Assembly: GCA_045810625.1 (NCBI GenBank) | Contig: JBJMVQ010000030.1 | Span: forward strand, 62,001-126,000 | Source of the DNA: JACQFZ01 sp045810625 | GTDB taxonomy: Bacteria; Pseudomonadota; Gammaproteobacteria; Acidiferrobacterales; Sulfurifustaceae | Direction: 5' to 3' | Length of the DNA: 64,000 bases | Shown here: in pieces, positions 1 through 7,977 of the stretch | Layout: each line of letters opens with the position of its first letter | Position numbering within the stretch: position 1 is the stretch's first letter | Program-made: the position numbers and the translations under genes | The notes under the pieces: generated by a model | Databases searched by the model: none | The model's input: only the letters and a program-made list of their open reading frames with translations | Told to the model about the DNA's origin: nothing

Positions 1-534
1 CATCGGCTTGCCGTTCACGCGCGCGAGCCGGTGTCCGGTCTGGATCGCTTTATCCCATTCCTTTTCCTGCTGGTAGATGCTGAGCAGCAGCCGCAGCGCC
101 TGCTCGCTGTGCGCACGCACCTCGGCCAGCTCGAGAAACAGATTTTCCGCGCGATCGAACAGTCCCGCCTTGAAATAATCCTGCCCGAGCTCGAGCAGCG
201 CGTAGGTGCGCTGCTCGCGGCTGAGCGTCGGCCGCGCGATGAGGTTCTGATGAATGCGGATCGCGCGCTCGACCTCGCCGCGCCGGCGAAACAGGTTGCC
301 GAGCGCGAGATGCGTCTCGACCGTCTCCGAGTTGACTTCGAGAACCTGAATGAAAATCTCGATCGCCTTGTCGGGCTGCTCATTGAGCAGGAAATTGAGA
401 CCCTTGAAATACGCCGACGGAAGGTCGAACGATTTAGCGGACTGCCGCTTTGCGTCGTAGCGCGCCACGAACCAGCCGGAAGCCGCAGCCAGGGGAAGCA
501 GCAGCCATAAGAGATCGTAGGCGCTAAATGACAT
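1..534 (-). CDS. lapB: LapB (YciM), LPS assembly/LpxC regulation, partial at 3' end
   Basis: Only the first 178 codons lie in the window. The predicted product has an N-terminal membrane anchor (about residues 4-22, rich in Leu/Ala/Trp) followed by tetratricopeptide helices, with typical spans such as AIEIFIQVLEVNSETVETHL. The C-terminal rubredoxin-like metal domain of the family is beyond the edge. LapB is an inner-membrane protein whose TPR domain faces the cytoplasm and which, with FtsH, controls LpxC turnover. The ATG at 534 overlaps the lapA stop by 11 bp, so translation is probably coupled to lapA. Its place after rpsA-ihfB-lapA matches the usual gammaproteobacterial order. Confidence 0.93.
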   Translation of the reverse strand, partial: MSFSAYDLLWLLLPLAAASGWFVARYDAKRQSAKSFDLPSAYFKGLNFLLNEQPDKAIEIFIQVLEVNSETVETHLALGNLFRRRGEVERAIRIHQNLIARPTLSREQRTYALLELGQDYFKAGLFDRAENLFLELAEVRAHSEQALRLLLSIYQQEKEWDKAIQTGHRLARVNGKPM

Positions 535-820
535 CTTTGATGGGAAGCGCCCGCAGATTCATCACTTCCTGCTCGATTTGGCGCACCTCCTTGCGCGCCT
601 GCACGAGCTGGCGTTGCATGCGGATGACCATCCGCAGGCTCGCCACGTACCCGAGTGCAATGCCGATCGCGAGCGCTGCAAGGAGCGCGAGGGAAATCGG
701 ACCACGCCAATGGAGACCGAAGTAATAAGCGAGATCGACATCCTGTCGGTTCTGGAAGGCGAAGCTGATGCCGAAAAGCAGCGTGACGACAACAACGACG
801 AAGTAGAAAAAACGTTTCAT
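524..820 (-). CDS. lapA: LapA, small inner-membrane LPS assembly protein
   Basis: A 98-residue protein with two predicted transmembrane helices (about 4-24 and 39-60) and a charged, coiled-coil-like C-terminal tail (QLVQARKEVRQIEQEV), the layout of LapA/YciS (DUF1049). The frame is open ten codons further upstream, but the ATG at 820 is preceded immediately by a strong GGAGGGGGC Shine-Dalgarno, so I chose it. LapA is the partner of LapB at the inner membrane. The gene overlaps lapB and lies 117 bp after ihfB, with a hairpin terminator in the gap. Confidence 0.93.
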   Translation of the reverse strand: MKRFFYFVVVVVTLLFGISFAFQNRQDVDLAYYFGLHWRGPISLALLAALAIGIALGYVASLRMVIRMQRQLVQARKEVRQIEQEVMNLRALPIKDVI

Positions 821-867
821 GCCCCCTCCATCCGCGCGCGGACTTCGCACGGATTCTTCAAACGCAT

Positions 868-901
868 AAAAAAAACGGCATCGGGCGGCCCTAATGCCGT
901 T
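868..901 (-). terminator. Rho-independent terminator after ihfB
   Basis: Read on the minus strand, an 8-bp perfect stem (AACGGCAT / ATGCCGTT) with a 12-nt loop is followed at once by a run of eight U. It lies about 35 nt after the ihfB stop and about 50 nt before the lapA start. It would end or attenuate the rpsA-ihfB transcript, leaving lapAB to read-through or to its own promoter. Confidence 0.75.
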
Positions 902-937
902 GTGCGCTCGACGCCGCTTTCTGGGCTACAAAAAAAA

Positions 938-1225
938 TCAACGCGCGGCGCTATCGACGCGTTCGCGCAATTCCTTGCCGGGCTTGAAGTGAGGAACGAA
1001 TTTGTCGGGAACGTGCACTGCCGCGCCGGTCTTCGGATTGCGTCCGATGCGCGGGGGCCGGTAGTGCAGCGAAAAACTGCCGAACCCACGCACTTCGATG
1101 CGCTCCCCCGCCGCCAGCGCCGCCGACATCTGCTCGAGCAGCTCTTTGACCGCCAGCTCTACATCGCGATAGTCGAGCTGCGGCTGTGTAGCGGCCAACG
1201 CGGTGATGAGTTCCGACTTCGTCAT
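938..1225 (-). CDS. ihfB: Integration host factor subunit beta
   Basis: A 95-residue HU/IHF-family DNA-bending protein. It starts MTKSELI and carries the beta-ribbon arm signature GRNPKTG near residue 65, followed by the usual VPDKFVPHFKPGKELRERV end. IHF-beta pairs with IHF-alpha to bend DNA in recombination, transcription and packaging. The length matches the family (94 in E. coli), which favours the ATG at 1225 over an upstream in-frame start. It follows rpsA by 63 bp, the conserved gene order, and is followed by a clear terminator. Confidence 0.96.
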   Translation of the reverse strand: MTKSELITALAATQPQLDYRDVELAVKELLEQMSAALAAGERIEVRGFGSFSLHYRPPRIGRNPKTGAAVHVPDKFVPHFKPGKELRERVDSAAR

Positions 1226-1288
1226 TTCCTTAATATCTATAGGAAAGGCGCCCGGGGATTGCAAGCCGACCCGAGGTTCGTTTCGTGC

Positions 1289-2980
1289 TCAATCCTCGGC
1301 GTGATCCTGGGCGTCGAGCTTCTCTTTCAGTTTGCTGCCAAGGGTCGAACCGCCGATCGTCGTCGCCGTCTTGCGCGCGTACTCCTGCACGGCTTCGGTC
1401 TCTTCTTCGATATCCTTGGCCCGCACCGACAGCGAAATCTTGCGATTCTTGCGGTCAATCGTCGTAACCTTCGCTTCGACCGGATCGCCTTCCTTTAGCA
1501 CGGTGCGAGCATCTTCCACGCGCTCGCGTCCAAGCTCGGACGCGCGCAGATAACCTTCGACATCGTCGCTCAGCTTCACGACCGCACCCTTGGCTTCGAC
1601 GGTCGTCACGGTGCCTTTCACGATTGCACCTTTGCCGTGCGCCGCGATATACGAGGAGAACGGATCGCCTTCGAGTTGTTTGATACCGAGCGAAATACGC
1701 TCACGCTCGGCATCAATGGCAAGAATAACCGCCTCGACCTCGTCGCCCTTCTTGTAATCGCGGACCGCTTCTTCGCCCGGCCGGCTCCACGACAGGTCCG
1801 AAAGGTGAATGAGGCCGTCGATACCGCCTTCGAGACCGACGAACACGCCGAAATCGGTGATCGACTTGATCTTGCCTTTGATCTTTTCGTTCTTGTTGTG
1901 GTTTGCGGCAAATTCTTGCCACGGGTTCGGCTGGCACTGTTTCATGCCGAGCGAAATGCGCCGGCGCTCGGTGTCGATATCGAGCACCATGACTTCCACC
2001 TCGTCGCCGAGCTGCACGACCTTGGTGGGATGCACGTTCTTGTTGGTCCAATCCATCTCCGAGACGTGGACCAGACCTTCGACGCCCGGCTCGATCTCGA
2101 CGAACGCGCCGTAGTCGGTGATGTTGGTAACTTTGCCGAAGAGCCGCGTGCGCTCGGGGTAACGACGGGTGATGTCGACCCACGGATCGTCGCCGAGCTG
2201 CTTCAAGCCCAACGACACGCGATTGCGCTCGCGGTCGTACCGCAACACTTTCGCCTCGATCTCGTCGCCGATCTTGAGCACTTCGGACGGATGCTTCACG
2301 CGCTTCCACGCGAGGTCGGTGATGTGCAGCAGACCGTCGATGCCGCCGAGGTCCACGAACGCGCCGTAATCGGTGAGGTTCTTGACGACGCCCTTGACGA
2401 CCTGGCCCTCTTCCAGATTCGAGAGCAGCGCCTGGCGTTCGGCGGAGATTTCCTTCTCGACCACCGCACGCCGCGACACGACGACGTTCGAGCGCTTGCG
2501 GTCGATCTTGATGACTTTGAACTCGAGCTCTTTGCCTTCGAGGTAGCTCGGATCGCGCACGGGACGGACGTCGACCAGCGAGCTCGGCAGGAACGCACGC
2601 ACGCCATTGATCGAGACGGTGTAGCCGCCTTTGACCTTGCCGGTCATGACGCCGGTGACGATGGACTGATTTTCGAACGCCTTCTCGAGGTCTTCCCAGG
2701 CCTTCACGCGACAGGCTTTCTCGCGCGATAGCAGCGTTTCGCCGGTGCCGTCTTCGATCGACTCGACCACGACTTCGACACGGTCGCCGACGCGGACGTG
2801 AAGATCGCCGTGCGAATCTTTGAACTGGGTCGCGGGTATGACGCCTTCGGACTTCAACCCGGCGTTGACGATGACGACTTCTTCATCGACATGTACCACT
2901 TCACCCGTGATGAGCTGGCCTGGCTGCAGGCGCAGCGTATTGAGACTCTCTTCGAAGAGTTGCGCGAAACTTTCAGCCAT
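1289..2980 (-). CDS. rpsA: 30S ribosomal protein S1
   Basis: A 563-residue protein with six consecutive S1 RNA-binding domains, visible as repeats of the type DYGAFVDLGGIDGLLHITD (about residues 20-90, 105-172, 190-262, 278-348, 365-435, 452-522). The first two are the degenerate ribosome-binding ones and the rest bind mRNA. The length is close to E. coli S1 (557). ACGGAGA sits just before the ATG at 2980. S1 helps the 30S subunit capture structured mRNAs. It follows cmk, as in most proteobacteria. Confidence 0.98.
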   Translation of the reverse strand: MAESFAQLFEESLNTLRLQPGQLITGEVVHVDEEVVIVNAGLKSEGVIPATQFKDSHGDLHVRVGDRVEVVVESIEDGTGETLLSREKACRVKAWEDLEKAFENQSIVTGVMTGKVKGGYTVSINGVRAFLPSSLVDVRPVRDPSYLEGKELEFKVIKIDRKRSNVVVSRRAVVEKEISAERQALLSNLEEGQVVKGVVKNLTDYGAFVDLGGIDGLLHITDLAWKRVKHPSEVLKIGDEIEAKVLRYDRERNRVSLGLKQLGDDPWVDITRRYPERTRLFGKVTNITDYGAFVEIEPGVEGLVHVSEMDWTNKNVHPTKVVQLGDEVEVMVLDIDTERRRISLGMKQCQPNPWQEFAANHNKNEKIKGKIKSITDFGVFVGLEGGIDGLIHLSDLSWSRPGEEAVRDYKKGDEVEAVILAIDAERERISLGIKQLEGDPFSSYIAAHGKGAIVKGTVTTVEAKGAVVKLSDDVEGYLRASELGRERVEDARTVLKEGDPVEAKVTTIDRKNRKISLSVRAKDIEEETEAVQEYARKTATTIGGSTLGSKLKEKLDAQDHAED

Positions 2981-3042
2981 AAATCTCCGTTATCTTGTGC
3001 ACCATATGCCGACTCTCTGGTAAGACCACCCCAAAAAGGATT

Positions 3043-3750
3043 TCAACTGTTGACGCGGCCGCCCGTGCTCCACTGTTGGTGAAGCAGGCTTTCGATGCGA
3101 TCGACCACCTCGGAAATACTTAAATCGGAGGTATCCAGCAAATGGGCGTCCGCAGCAGGCTTTAGCGGCGATACCGCCCGCACGGCATCGCGTGCGTCGC
3201 GGTTGCGTATCTCGTCTAAAAGCTGCGGAAGGTTAACATCGAACCCCTTTTCCTTCAACTGCTTATACCGGCGCTCGGCTCGCACCTCCGGCGACGCGGT
3301 CAGAAATACCTTTACTATAGCGTCAGGAAAGACGGTTGTTCCCATGTCACGACCGTCGGCGACCAGGCCCGGCGCTCGCCGCAATTCGTGTTGTTTATGC
3401 AACAACGCCTGGCGGACCGCCGGGATCGCGGCAACGCGGGAGGCCGCATCGCCGCACGCCTCGGTCCGCAGGGTGCCGCTTACGTCCTCTTCGTCCAGCA
3501 AGACCGCAGGTGGACCGTCGTTACACGCTTGGAATTCGACCCGTAAGCCCCTGGCCACCCGTGCGACGCCTTCGGCATCGGCAAGGTCGACCCCTGCTCG
3601 CTGGGCCGCCAGACCGACCACGCGGTAAAGCGCGCCGCTGTCGAGGTAGTGCCAGCACAGCCGCGCAGCAAGCAACTGGCTGACCGTCCCCTTACCCGAC
3701 CCGCTGGGGCCGTCAATGGCGACGACGGGGATTTGGGAGGGAGCTGTCAT
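3043..3750 (-). CDS. cmk: Cytidylate kinase
   Basis: A 235-residue P-loop kinase with Walker A GPSGSGKGT near residue 14 and the CMP-kinase insert typical of bacterial Cmk. It phosphorylates CMP and dCMP with ATP. I place the start at the ATG at 3750 because the family's IDGPSGSGKG begins about ten residues later; a longer frame runs into the low-complexity hairpin block upstream and is not credible protein. No strong ribosome binding site is visible. The gene lies 62 bp before rpsA. Confidence 0.95.
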   Translation of the reverse strand: MTAPSQIPVVAIDGPSGSGKGTVSQLLAARLCWHYLDSGALYRVVGLAAQRAGVDLADAEGVARVARGLRVEFQACNDGPPAVLLDEEDVSGTLRTEACGDAASRVAAIPAVRQALLHKQHELRRAPGLVADGRDMGTTVFPDAIVKVFLTASPEVRAERRYKQLKEKGFDVNLPQLLDEIRNRDARDAVRAVSPLKPAADAHLLDTSDLSISEVVDRIESLLHQQWSTGGRVNS

Positions 3751-3891
3751 GGGGCGTTCGAGTAATCGGTGGGTTGCCCGCGAAGCGCGCAATCGTTGAG
3801 TAATAAATTTAATTGCGGTTCCCGAATCGCTCCCGGCATCCTGCCTCTCGCGAAATTCGCACGTCCCTCTGCAGCACCGCAGGTCGGGGTA

Positions 3892-3917
3892 CTTTCTTTT
3901 GTTCGGCCAAAAGAAAG
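3892..3917. repeat. CTTTCTTTTG palindrome, left copy
   Basis: A 10-bp perfect inverted repeat (CTTTCTTTTG / CAAAAGAAAG) around the 6-nt spacer TTCGGC. Related copy at 4326-4359. Confidence 0.8.
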
Positions 3918-4325
3918 CACCCAAAGAAAAGGCCGCCCCCTAGAGCGCAACCATTCCTGCGCTCTAGGGGGACCCAACAGCACCCAATTCAGCGGAGCCG
4001 CTCGTATGCCCGAGAGGGAAAAAACGAATCCGAGAACAAACCAAAAAAGAGAGAAAGGGATAGAAGATACGTCGTTGGTTGCCCTTCGCTGTACCCGACC
4101 CTTACTCCCTTTTCTGTAGGTTCGAAAACGTATGAATGCGCGGTTCCGTTGGGTCCCCGTATGGCGCGCTTCGAGCATCGCAGGTTTTTGGCAAAAGCCC
4201 AAAGGGGAGCGGCCATGGACTGGCCGCTCCCGAGACACAGTACAAGGAAGTACTGTGGCTCGGCGCCGGCCAAAAACCGAGAAGCGCAAGAAGCGGTTGC
4301 GCCATCCGGGGTCGCCTTTTCTTTG

Positions 4326-4359
4326 CCTACTTTCTTTTGGCGAAACAAAAGAAAGTAGG
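4326..4359. repeat. CTTTCTTTTG palindrome, right copy (14-bp arms)
   Basis: CCTACTTTCTTTTG and CAAAAGAAAGTAGG are perfect reverse complements around the 6-nt loop GCGAAA. This is the most stable hairpin in the block. There is no U-run, so it is not an obvious terminator. Confidence 0.85.
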
Positions 4360-4480
4360 CCGACCGCGGTTCGGGAACCGCAAGTACATTTATTAACTTC
4401 GACAGGCGCGCGCAGCGCATCATACGAAAGCCGCGCAACAGCGCTCACCACATTCATACACACGCTGGGCGCAGCCAAAG

Positions 4481-5818
4481 TCATACGGGCGACTGAACCA
4501 CTTCAATCCCAAGCCCCGCGGACCGGGCAAGTGACGCAAATCCCGGGAACGAGGTATCCACGTTCTTGCAATCGCGGACCGTGATCGGTCCCTCAGACAC
4601 TAACGCGGCGATCGCAAACGCCATGGCGATACGATGGTCTCCGCGACTATCCACCACCCCGCCGCGCATGCGGCCGCCCTGCACGATCATGCCGTCCGGC
4701 GTCTCGCGCGCTTCCACCCCCGTCGCGGCGAATCCGGCCGCCATCGCCGCGATACGATCGCTCTCCTTCACCCGCAGTTCTTCGGCGCCCGACAACACGG
4801 TCTCGCCGTCGGCCAACGCGGCTGCGATCAGAACGACCGGCAATTCGTCGATCGCGAGCGGAACCTGATCCTCCGGAATCCGGATGCCGCGCAAGCGCGC
4901 GCCGCGAACACGAAGATCCGCGACAGGCTCGCCGCCCGCCATGCGCTCATTGAGGGTTTCGATATTCGCACCCATCTGCCGTAAAACATTGAGCACGCCG
5001 ATACGGGTCGGGTTGATGCCGACACCGCGCAGAACAATATCCGAACCCGCGGCGATACTGGCGCCGACCAGAAAGAATGCCGCCGAAGATATGTCGGCCG
5101 GTACTTCGATGCGCGTGCCGACGAGCCGTCCGCCGCCACGCACGGTCACGGTTGCCCCCGAGACACCGATGTCATAGCCGAATGCGCGCAGCATGCGCTC
5201 GGTATGATCGCGCGTCGGCGCCGGCTCTGTGACGACCGTTTCGCCGCTCGCGTAAAGCCCGGCGAGCAGAAGCGCGGATTTGACCTGCGCGCTCGGAACC
5301 GGCAGCGCGTAGCGGATGCCGGCGAGTCTGCGGCCGCCTCGAATCGACAGCGGCGGGCGCCCGCCTTCGGTCGTCTCGATCAAAGCCCCCATTGTGCCGA
5401 GAGGCTCGGCGACGCGTTTCATCGGCCGCCGGCTGAGAGAAGGATCACCGATAAGGACGGAGTCGAACGGCTGGGCGGCCAATATGCCTGCCATGAGGCG
5501 CATTGCGGTACCGGAATTACCCATATCGAGCGGACCATCCGGCGCCGTCAGACCATGCATGCCCCGCCCGGCGATCGCCACCTGCCCGGCGTGCGGGCTG
5601 TCGATCGTTACACCCATGCGCCGAAACGCGGCGATCGTGCAGAGCACGTCTTCGCCTTCGAGCAGGCCTTCGACCGCGGTCGCGCCCTCTGCGAGCGCCC
5701 CGAGCATCACCGAGCGATGCGAAATCGATTTGTCGCCCGGCACGCGCAGGTCGCCCTGCAATCGGCCGCCGGGCATTACGCGATAGTCGATTCGAGCTTC
5801 AGTCGCCGCCGGCGCCAT
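4481..5818 (-). CDS. aroA: 3-phosphoshikimate 1-carboxyvinyltransferase (EPSP synthase)
   Basis: A 445-residue EPSP synthase, which joins shikimate-3-phosphate and PEP in the aromatic pathway. Visible motifs: GDKS at 28-31, GNSGTAMR at 100-107, SAQVK at 176-180, RDHTE at 203-207, NPTR at 269-272. The four motifs GDKS, SAQxK, RxHTE and NxTR are those described for class II enzymes, and the class I Pro after GTAMR is Leu here. The ATG at 5818 overlaps the tyrA stop by 20 bp; a second possible start is the ATG at 5776. In Pseudomonas the TyrA and AroA homologues are fused; here they are separate overlapping genes. Confidence 0.95.
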   Translation of the reverse strand: MAPAATEARIDYRVMPGGRLQGDLRVPGDKSISHRSVMLGALAEGATAVEGLLEGEDVLCTIAAFRRMGVTIDSPHAGQVAIAGRGMHGLTAPDGPLDMGNSGTAMRLMAGILAAQPFDSVLIGDPSLSRRPMKRVAEPLGTMGALIETTEGGRPPLSIRGGRRLAGIRYALPVPSAQVKSALLLAGLYASGETVVTEPAPTRDHTERMLRAFGYDIGVSGATVTVRGGGRLVGTRIEVPADISSAAFFLVGASIAAGSDIVLRGVGINPTRIGVLNVLRQMGANIETLNERMAGGEPVADLRVRGARLRGIRIPEDQVPLAIDELPVVLIAAALADGETVLSGAEELRVKESDRIAAMAAGFAATGVEARETPDGMIVQGGRMRGGVVDSRGDHRIAMAFAIAALVSEGPITVRDCKNVDTSFPGFASLARSAGLGIEVVQSPV

Positions 5819-6677
5819 TCCCGCTGCCCAACTGTTCGCGCGCGCGTTTTGCGCGCGCGAACGTATCCACCAACCACTCGCCGTCTTGCCGCTCGACCGC
5901 ATCGATGAGCGCCTCGACGTCGCTTTGATAACCACGCAGCAGGCGAACCACTTCCTCGCGATTCGCGAGGAAAATATCGCGCCACATCACCGGGTCGCTC
6001 GCGGCAATGCGGGTGAAATCCCGAAATCCGCCGCCGACGCAGTCGAAGATCGCGCGGTGCTCGTCCATTCGGACGATCATGTCGACGAGCGTGTACGCGA
6101 GCGCGTGCGGCAAGTGGCTGCTCGCCGCAAGGATGCGGTCGTGCTCGGCCGCCGGCATCGTGCTCACCATCGCGCCCGCGACCGTCCACATACCACGCAC
6201 ACGTTCGAGCGCTTCCGCGCGAGTGGCCACGTCCGGGGTCAGGATCACGCGCCGCTTTTCGAACAATTCCGCGAACGACGCGGCGACGCCCGATCGTTCC
6301 GTCCCGGCAATGGGATGGCCGGGAACGAAATCGCCGAACCGCGACCCGAGCTCGGCTTGCGCGTCGCGCACGACGGAAACCTTCGTGCTGCCGACATCGG
6401 TGACCACGGCATTGGGTGCCAACGCCGCCGCCACTTCGCTCAGCACGCTCCGCATAGCGCCGATGGGAACGGCGATGACGACCATATCCGCGTCGCGCAC
6501 CGCCGCGGCCACGCTCGTTTCGGCGCCGTCAATCACGCCTAGGCGAACGGCCTCGTCAAGATGAGCCACCGAACGACCATAACCGACGACTTCGCCCACG
6601 TACTCGCGCGCCCGCAGCACACGCGCCAGCGAACCTCCAATCAGGCCGACGCCGATGATGCAAAGCCGCTCGATCAT
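5799..6677 (-). CDS. tyrA: Prephenate/arogenate dehydrogenase (TyrA)
   Basis: A 292-residue NAD(P)-dependent dehydrogenase of tyrosine synthesis. It opens MIERLCIIGVGLIGGSLA, a classic Rossmann GxGxxG near residue 8, and carries the family signatures VTDVGSTK and PGHPIAGTERSG, the latter around the substrate pocket His. There is no chorismate mutase domain. The start is the ATG at 6677, which puts the Rossmann strand at the N terminus. It overlaps aroA by 20 bp, so the two are probably translationally coupled, matching their roles on either side of chorismate. Confidence 0.94.
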   Translation of the reverse strand: MIERLCIIGVGLIGGSLARVLRAREYVGEVVGYGRSVAHLDEAVRLGVIDGAETSVAAAVRDADMVVIAVPIGAMRSVLSEVAAALAPNAVVTDVGSTKVSVVRDAQAELGSRFGDFVPGHPIAGTERSGVAASFAELFEKRRVILTPDVATRAEALERVRGMWTVAGAMVSTMPAAEHDRILAASSHLPHALAYTLVDMIVRMDEHRAIFDCVGGGFRDFTRIAASDPVMWRDIFLANREEVVRLLRGYQSDVEALIDAVERQDGEWLVDTFARAKRAREQLGSGNGAGGD

Positions 6678-6733
6678 AAGAAATCGCGCGCAGCGCGCTC
6701 GGCTCGCTCTGCTGCACACGGATGTGCGAATGC

Positions 6734-6827
6734 CGCGAGAGCGCAGGATGCGCGGAGCGGCCCTCCCCCCTTGAGGCGCCGTACAGGGACGTACCAGGAT
6801 TCGCGAGAGCGCAGGAAGCGCGGAGCG
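6734..6827. repeat. Pair of 26-bp direct repeats between tyrA and hisC
   Basis: CGCGAGAGCGCAGGATGCGC (continuing GGAGCG) at 6734-6759 recurs at 6802-6827 with one mismatch, 68 bp apart. The 193-bp gap around them holds no gene. Purpose unknown. Confidence 0.7.
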
Positions 6828-6870
6828 ATCACGAGGGAATGAGGATGGGGGGTAAGCGCCCGGTCTCGCA

Positions 6871-7968
6871 TCAGATTACGCTCTGCAGAGCATCGAGAAA
6901 GCGCTGATTTTCTTCCGGCAGCCCCACCGTGACCCGCAGGTGATTCGGCATACCGTAACCCGCGATCGGACGCACGATCACGCCCTTGTGGAGCAGCGCC
7001 TCGTAGATCGGCATTGCCGGACGACCGAAGTCCACGGTAAGGAAGTTTCCGACGGAAGGAATGAATCCGAGCTTCAGGCGGCGAAACCCGTCGGCGAGCT
7101 GCCGCAGACCGGCGCGGTTCAACGCCACGCTGCGGCGCACGTGCTCGTCGTCGCCGAGCGCCGCTTCCGCCGCCGCCGCGCCGATATGGTTCACGTTGAA
7201 CGGCTGGCGCACGCGGTTGAAGTAATCCGCCACGCTCGCGCGCGACACCGCATAGCCGACGCGCAGCGCCGCCAGACCGTGAGCCTTCGAGAACGTGCGC
7301 GTCACTACCAGGTTGGGATAACGGGCGATCCACTTGAGTGTGTCCGGGTAATCCGGCTCTTCGACGTACTCGAAGTACGCTTCGTCGACGACGACCACGA
7401 CGTGCGGCGGCACTCGGCGCAGAAACGCTTCGAGCTCGCCGGCCGGCACCCACGTGCCTGTCGGATTGTTAGGATTCGCGATGTAGACCACCCGCGTCTT
7501 CGACGTAACGGCACGCTGCATCGCCGCGAGATCATGCCCCCAGTCACGTGCCGGGACGACGACGGGCGTGGCTCCGACCGCACGCGTCGCCAGCTCGTAT
7601 ACGATGAAGGCGTGCTGCGCAAAAATGATCTCATGCCCGACGCCGGCAAACGTTCGCGCGACGAGCTCGAGTACGTCGTTCGAGCCGTTGCCGAGGGTGA
7701 TCTGATCCGCGCTCACGGCCAGTCGCTCGGACAGCGCGCGTTTAAGAACGAATCCGCCACCGTCCGGATAGCGGGCGATCTCGGCGAGGGCGACGCGCGC
7801 CGCCTCGACTGCCCGCGGACTCGCGCCCAGCGGGTTTTCGTTGCTCGCGAGCTTGATCGCGTCGTGGATGCCGTACTCGCGTTCGAGCTCGGAAAGGGGC
7901 TTTCCCGGTTGATAAGGCAGAATGGTTTGAACGCCGGGCAGAACCAGCGAGCGGATGTCAAAATTCAT
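6871..7968 (-). CDS. hisC: Histidinol-phosphate / aromatic aminotransferase (HisC type)
   Basis: A 365-residue PLP-dependent class I/II aminotransferase. Signatures are LASNENPLG (about 38), YIANPNNPTGT (about 165) and the PLP-lysine region TFSKAHGLAALRVGY (about 220). HisC-family enzymes transaminate histidinol-phosphate; copies inside an aroA-tyrA-pheA operon (HisC2 type) usually also act on phenylpyruvate and hydroxyphenylpyruvate. I chose the ATG at 7968 because AGGGGGTG lies a few nucleotides before it; a GTG two codons upstream is possible. It lies 9 bp after pheA. Confidence 0.93.
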   Translation of the reverse strand: MNFDIRSLVLPGVQTILPYQPGKPLSELEREYGIHDAIKLASNENPLGASPRAVEAARVALAEIARYPDGGGFVLKRALSERLAVSADQITLGNGSNDVLELVARTFAGVGHEIIFAQHAFIVYELATRAVGATPVVVPARDWGHDLAAMQRAVTSKTRVVYIANPNNPTGTWVPAGELEAFLRRVPPHVVVVVDEAYFEYVEEPDYPDTLKWIARYPNLVVTRTFSKAHGLAALRVGYAVSRASVADYFNRVRQPFNVNHIGAAAAEAALGDDEHVRRSVALNRAGLRQLADGFRRLKLGFIPSVGNFLTVDFGRPAMPIYEALLHKGVIVRPIAGYGMPNHLRVTVGLPEENQRFLDALQSVI

Positions 7969-7977
7969 GAGCACCCC

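Larger units (their letters stand above)
3751..4480. repeat. 730-bp gene-free block of stacked palindromes between aroA and cmk
   Basis: No gene is supported here; the open frames have no coding character. Five perfect inverted repeats can be read: 3892-3917 (10-bp arms), 3936-3971 (13-bp arms, 10-nt loop), 4205-4231 (11-bp arms), 4236-4257 (8-bp arms) and 4326-4359 (14-bp arms, 6-nt loop). The CTTTCTTTTG / CAAAAGAAAG palindromes at each end face each other across the block. From memory, palindromes of this TTTCTTTTG type are widespread between genes in Xanthomonadaceae and other proteobacteria and are often mis-annotated as small hypothetical proteins. The block separates aroA from cmk, which are normally close together. 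Confidence 0.8.

Noticed and set aside
1637..2731. 364-codon frame antisense to rpsA
   Set aside because: Same mirror effect; the rpsA repeats make it look regular, but there is no start signal or known fold.
3747..4484. Several 60-245 codon open frames in the aroA-cmk gap
   Set aside because: They read across the inverted repeats on both strands, share the same palindrome-coded peptides and lack ribosome binding sites; better explained as noncoding repeats.
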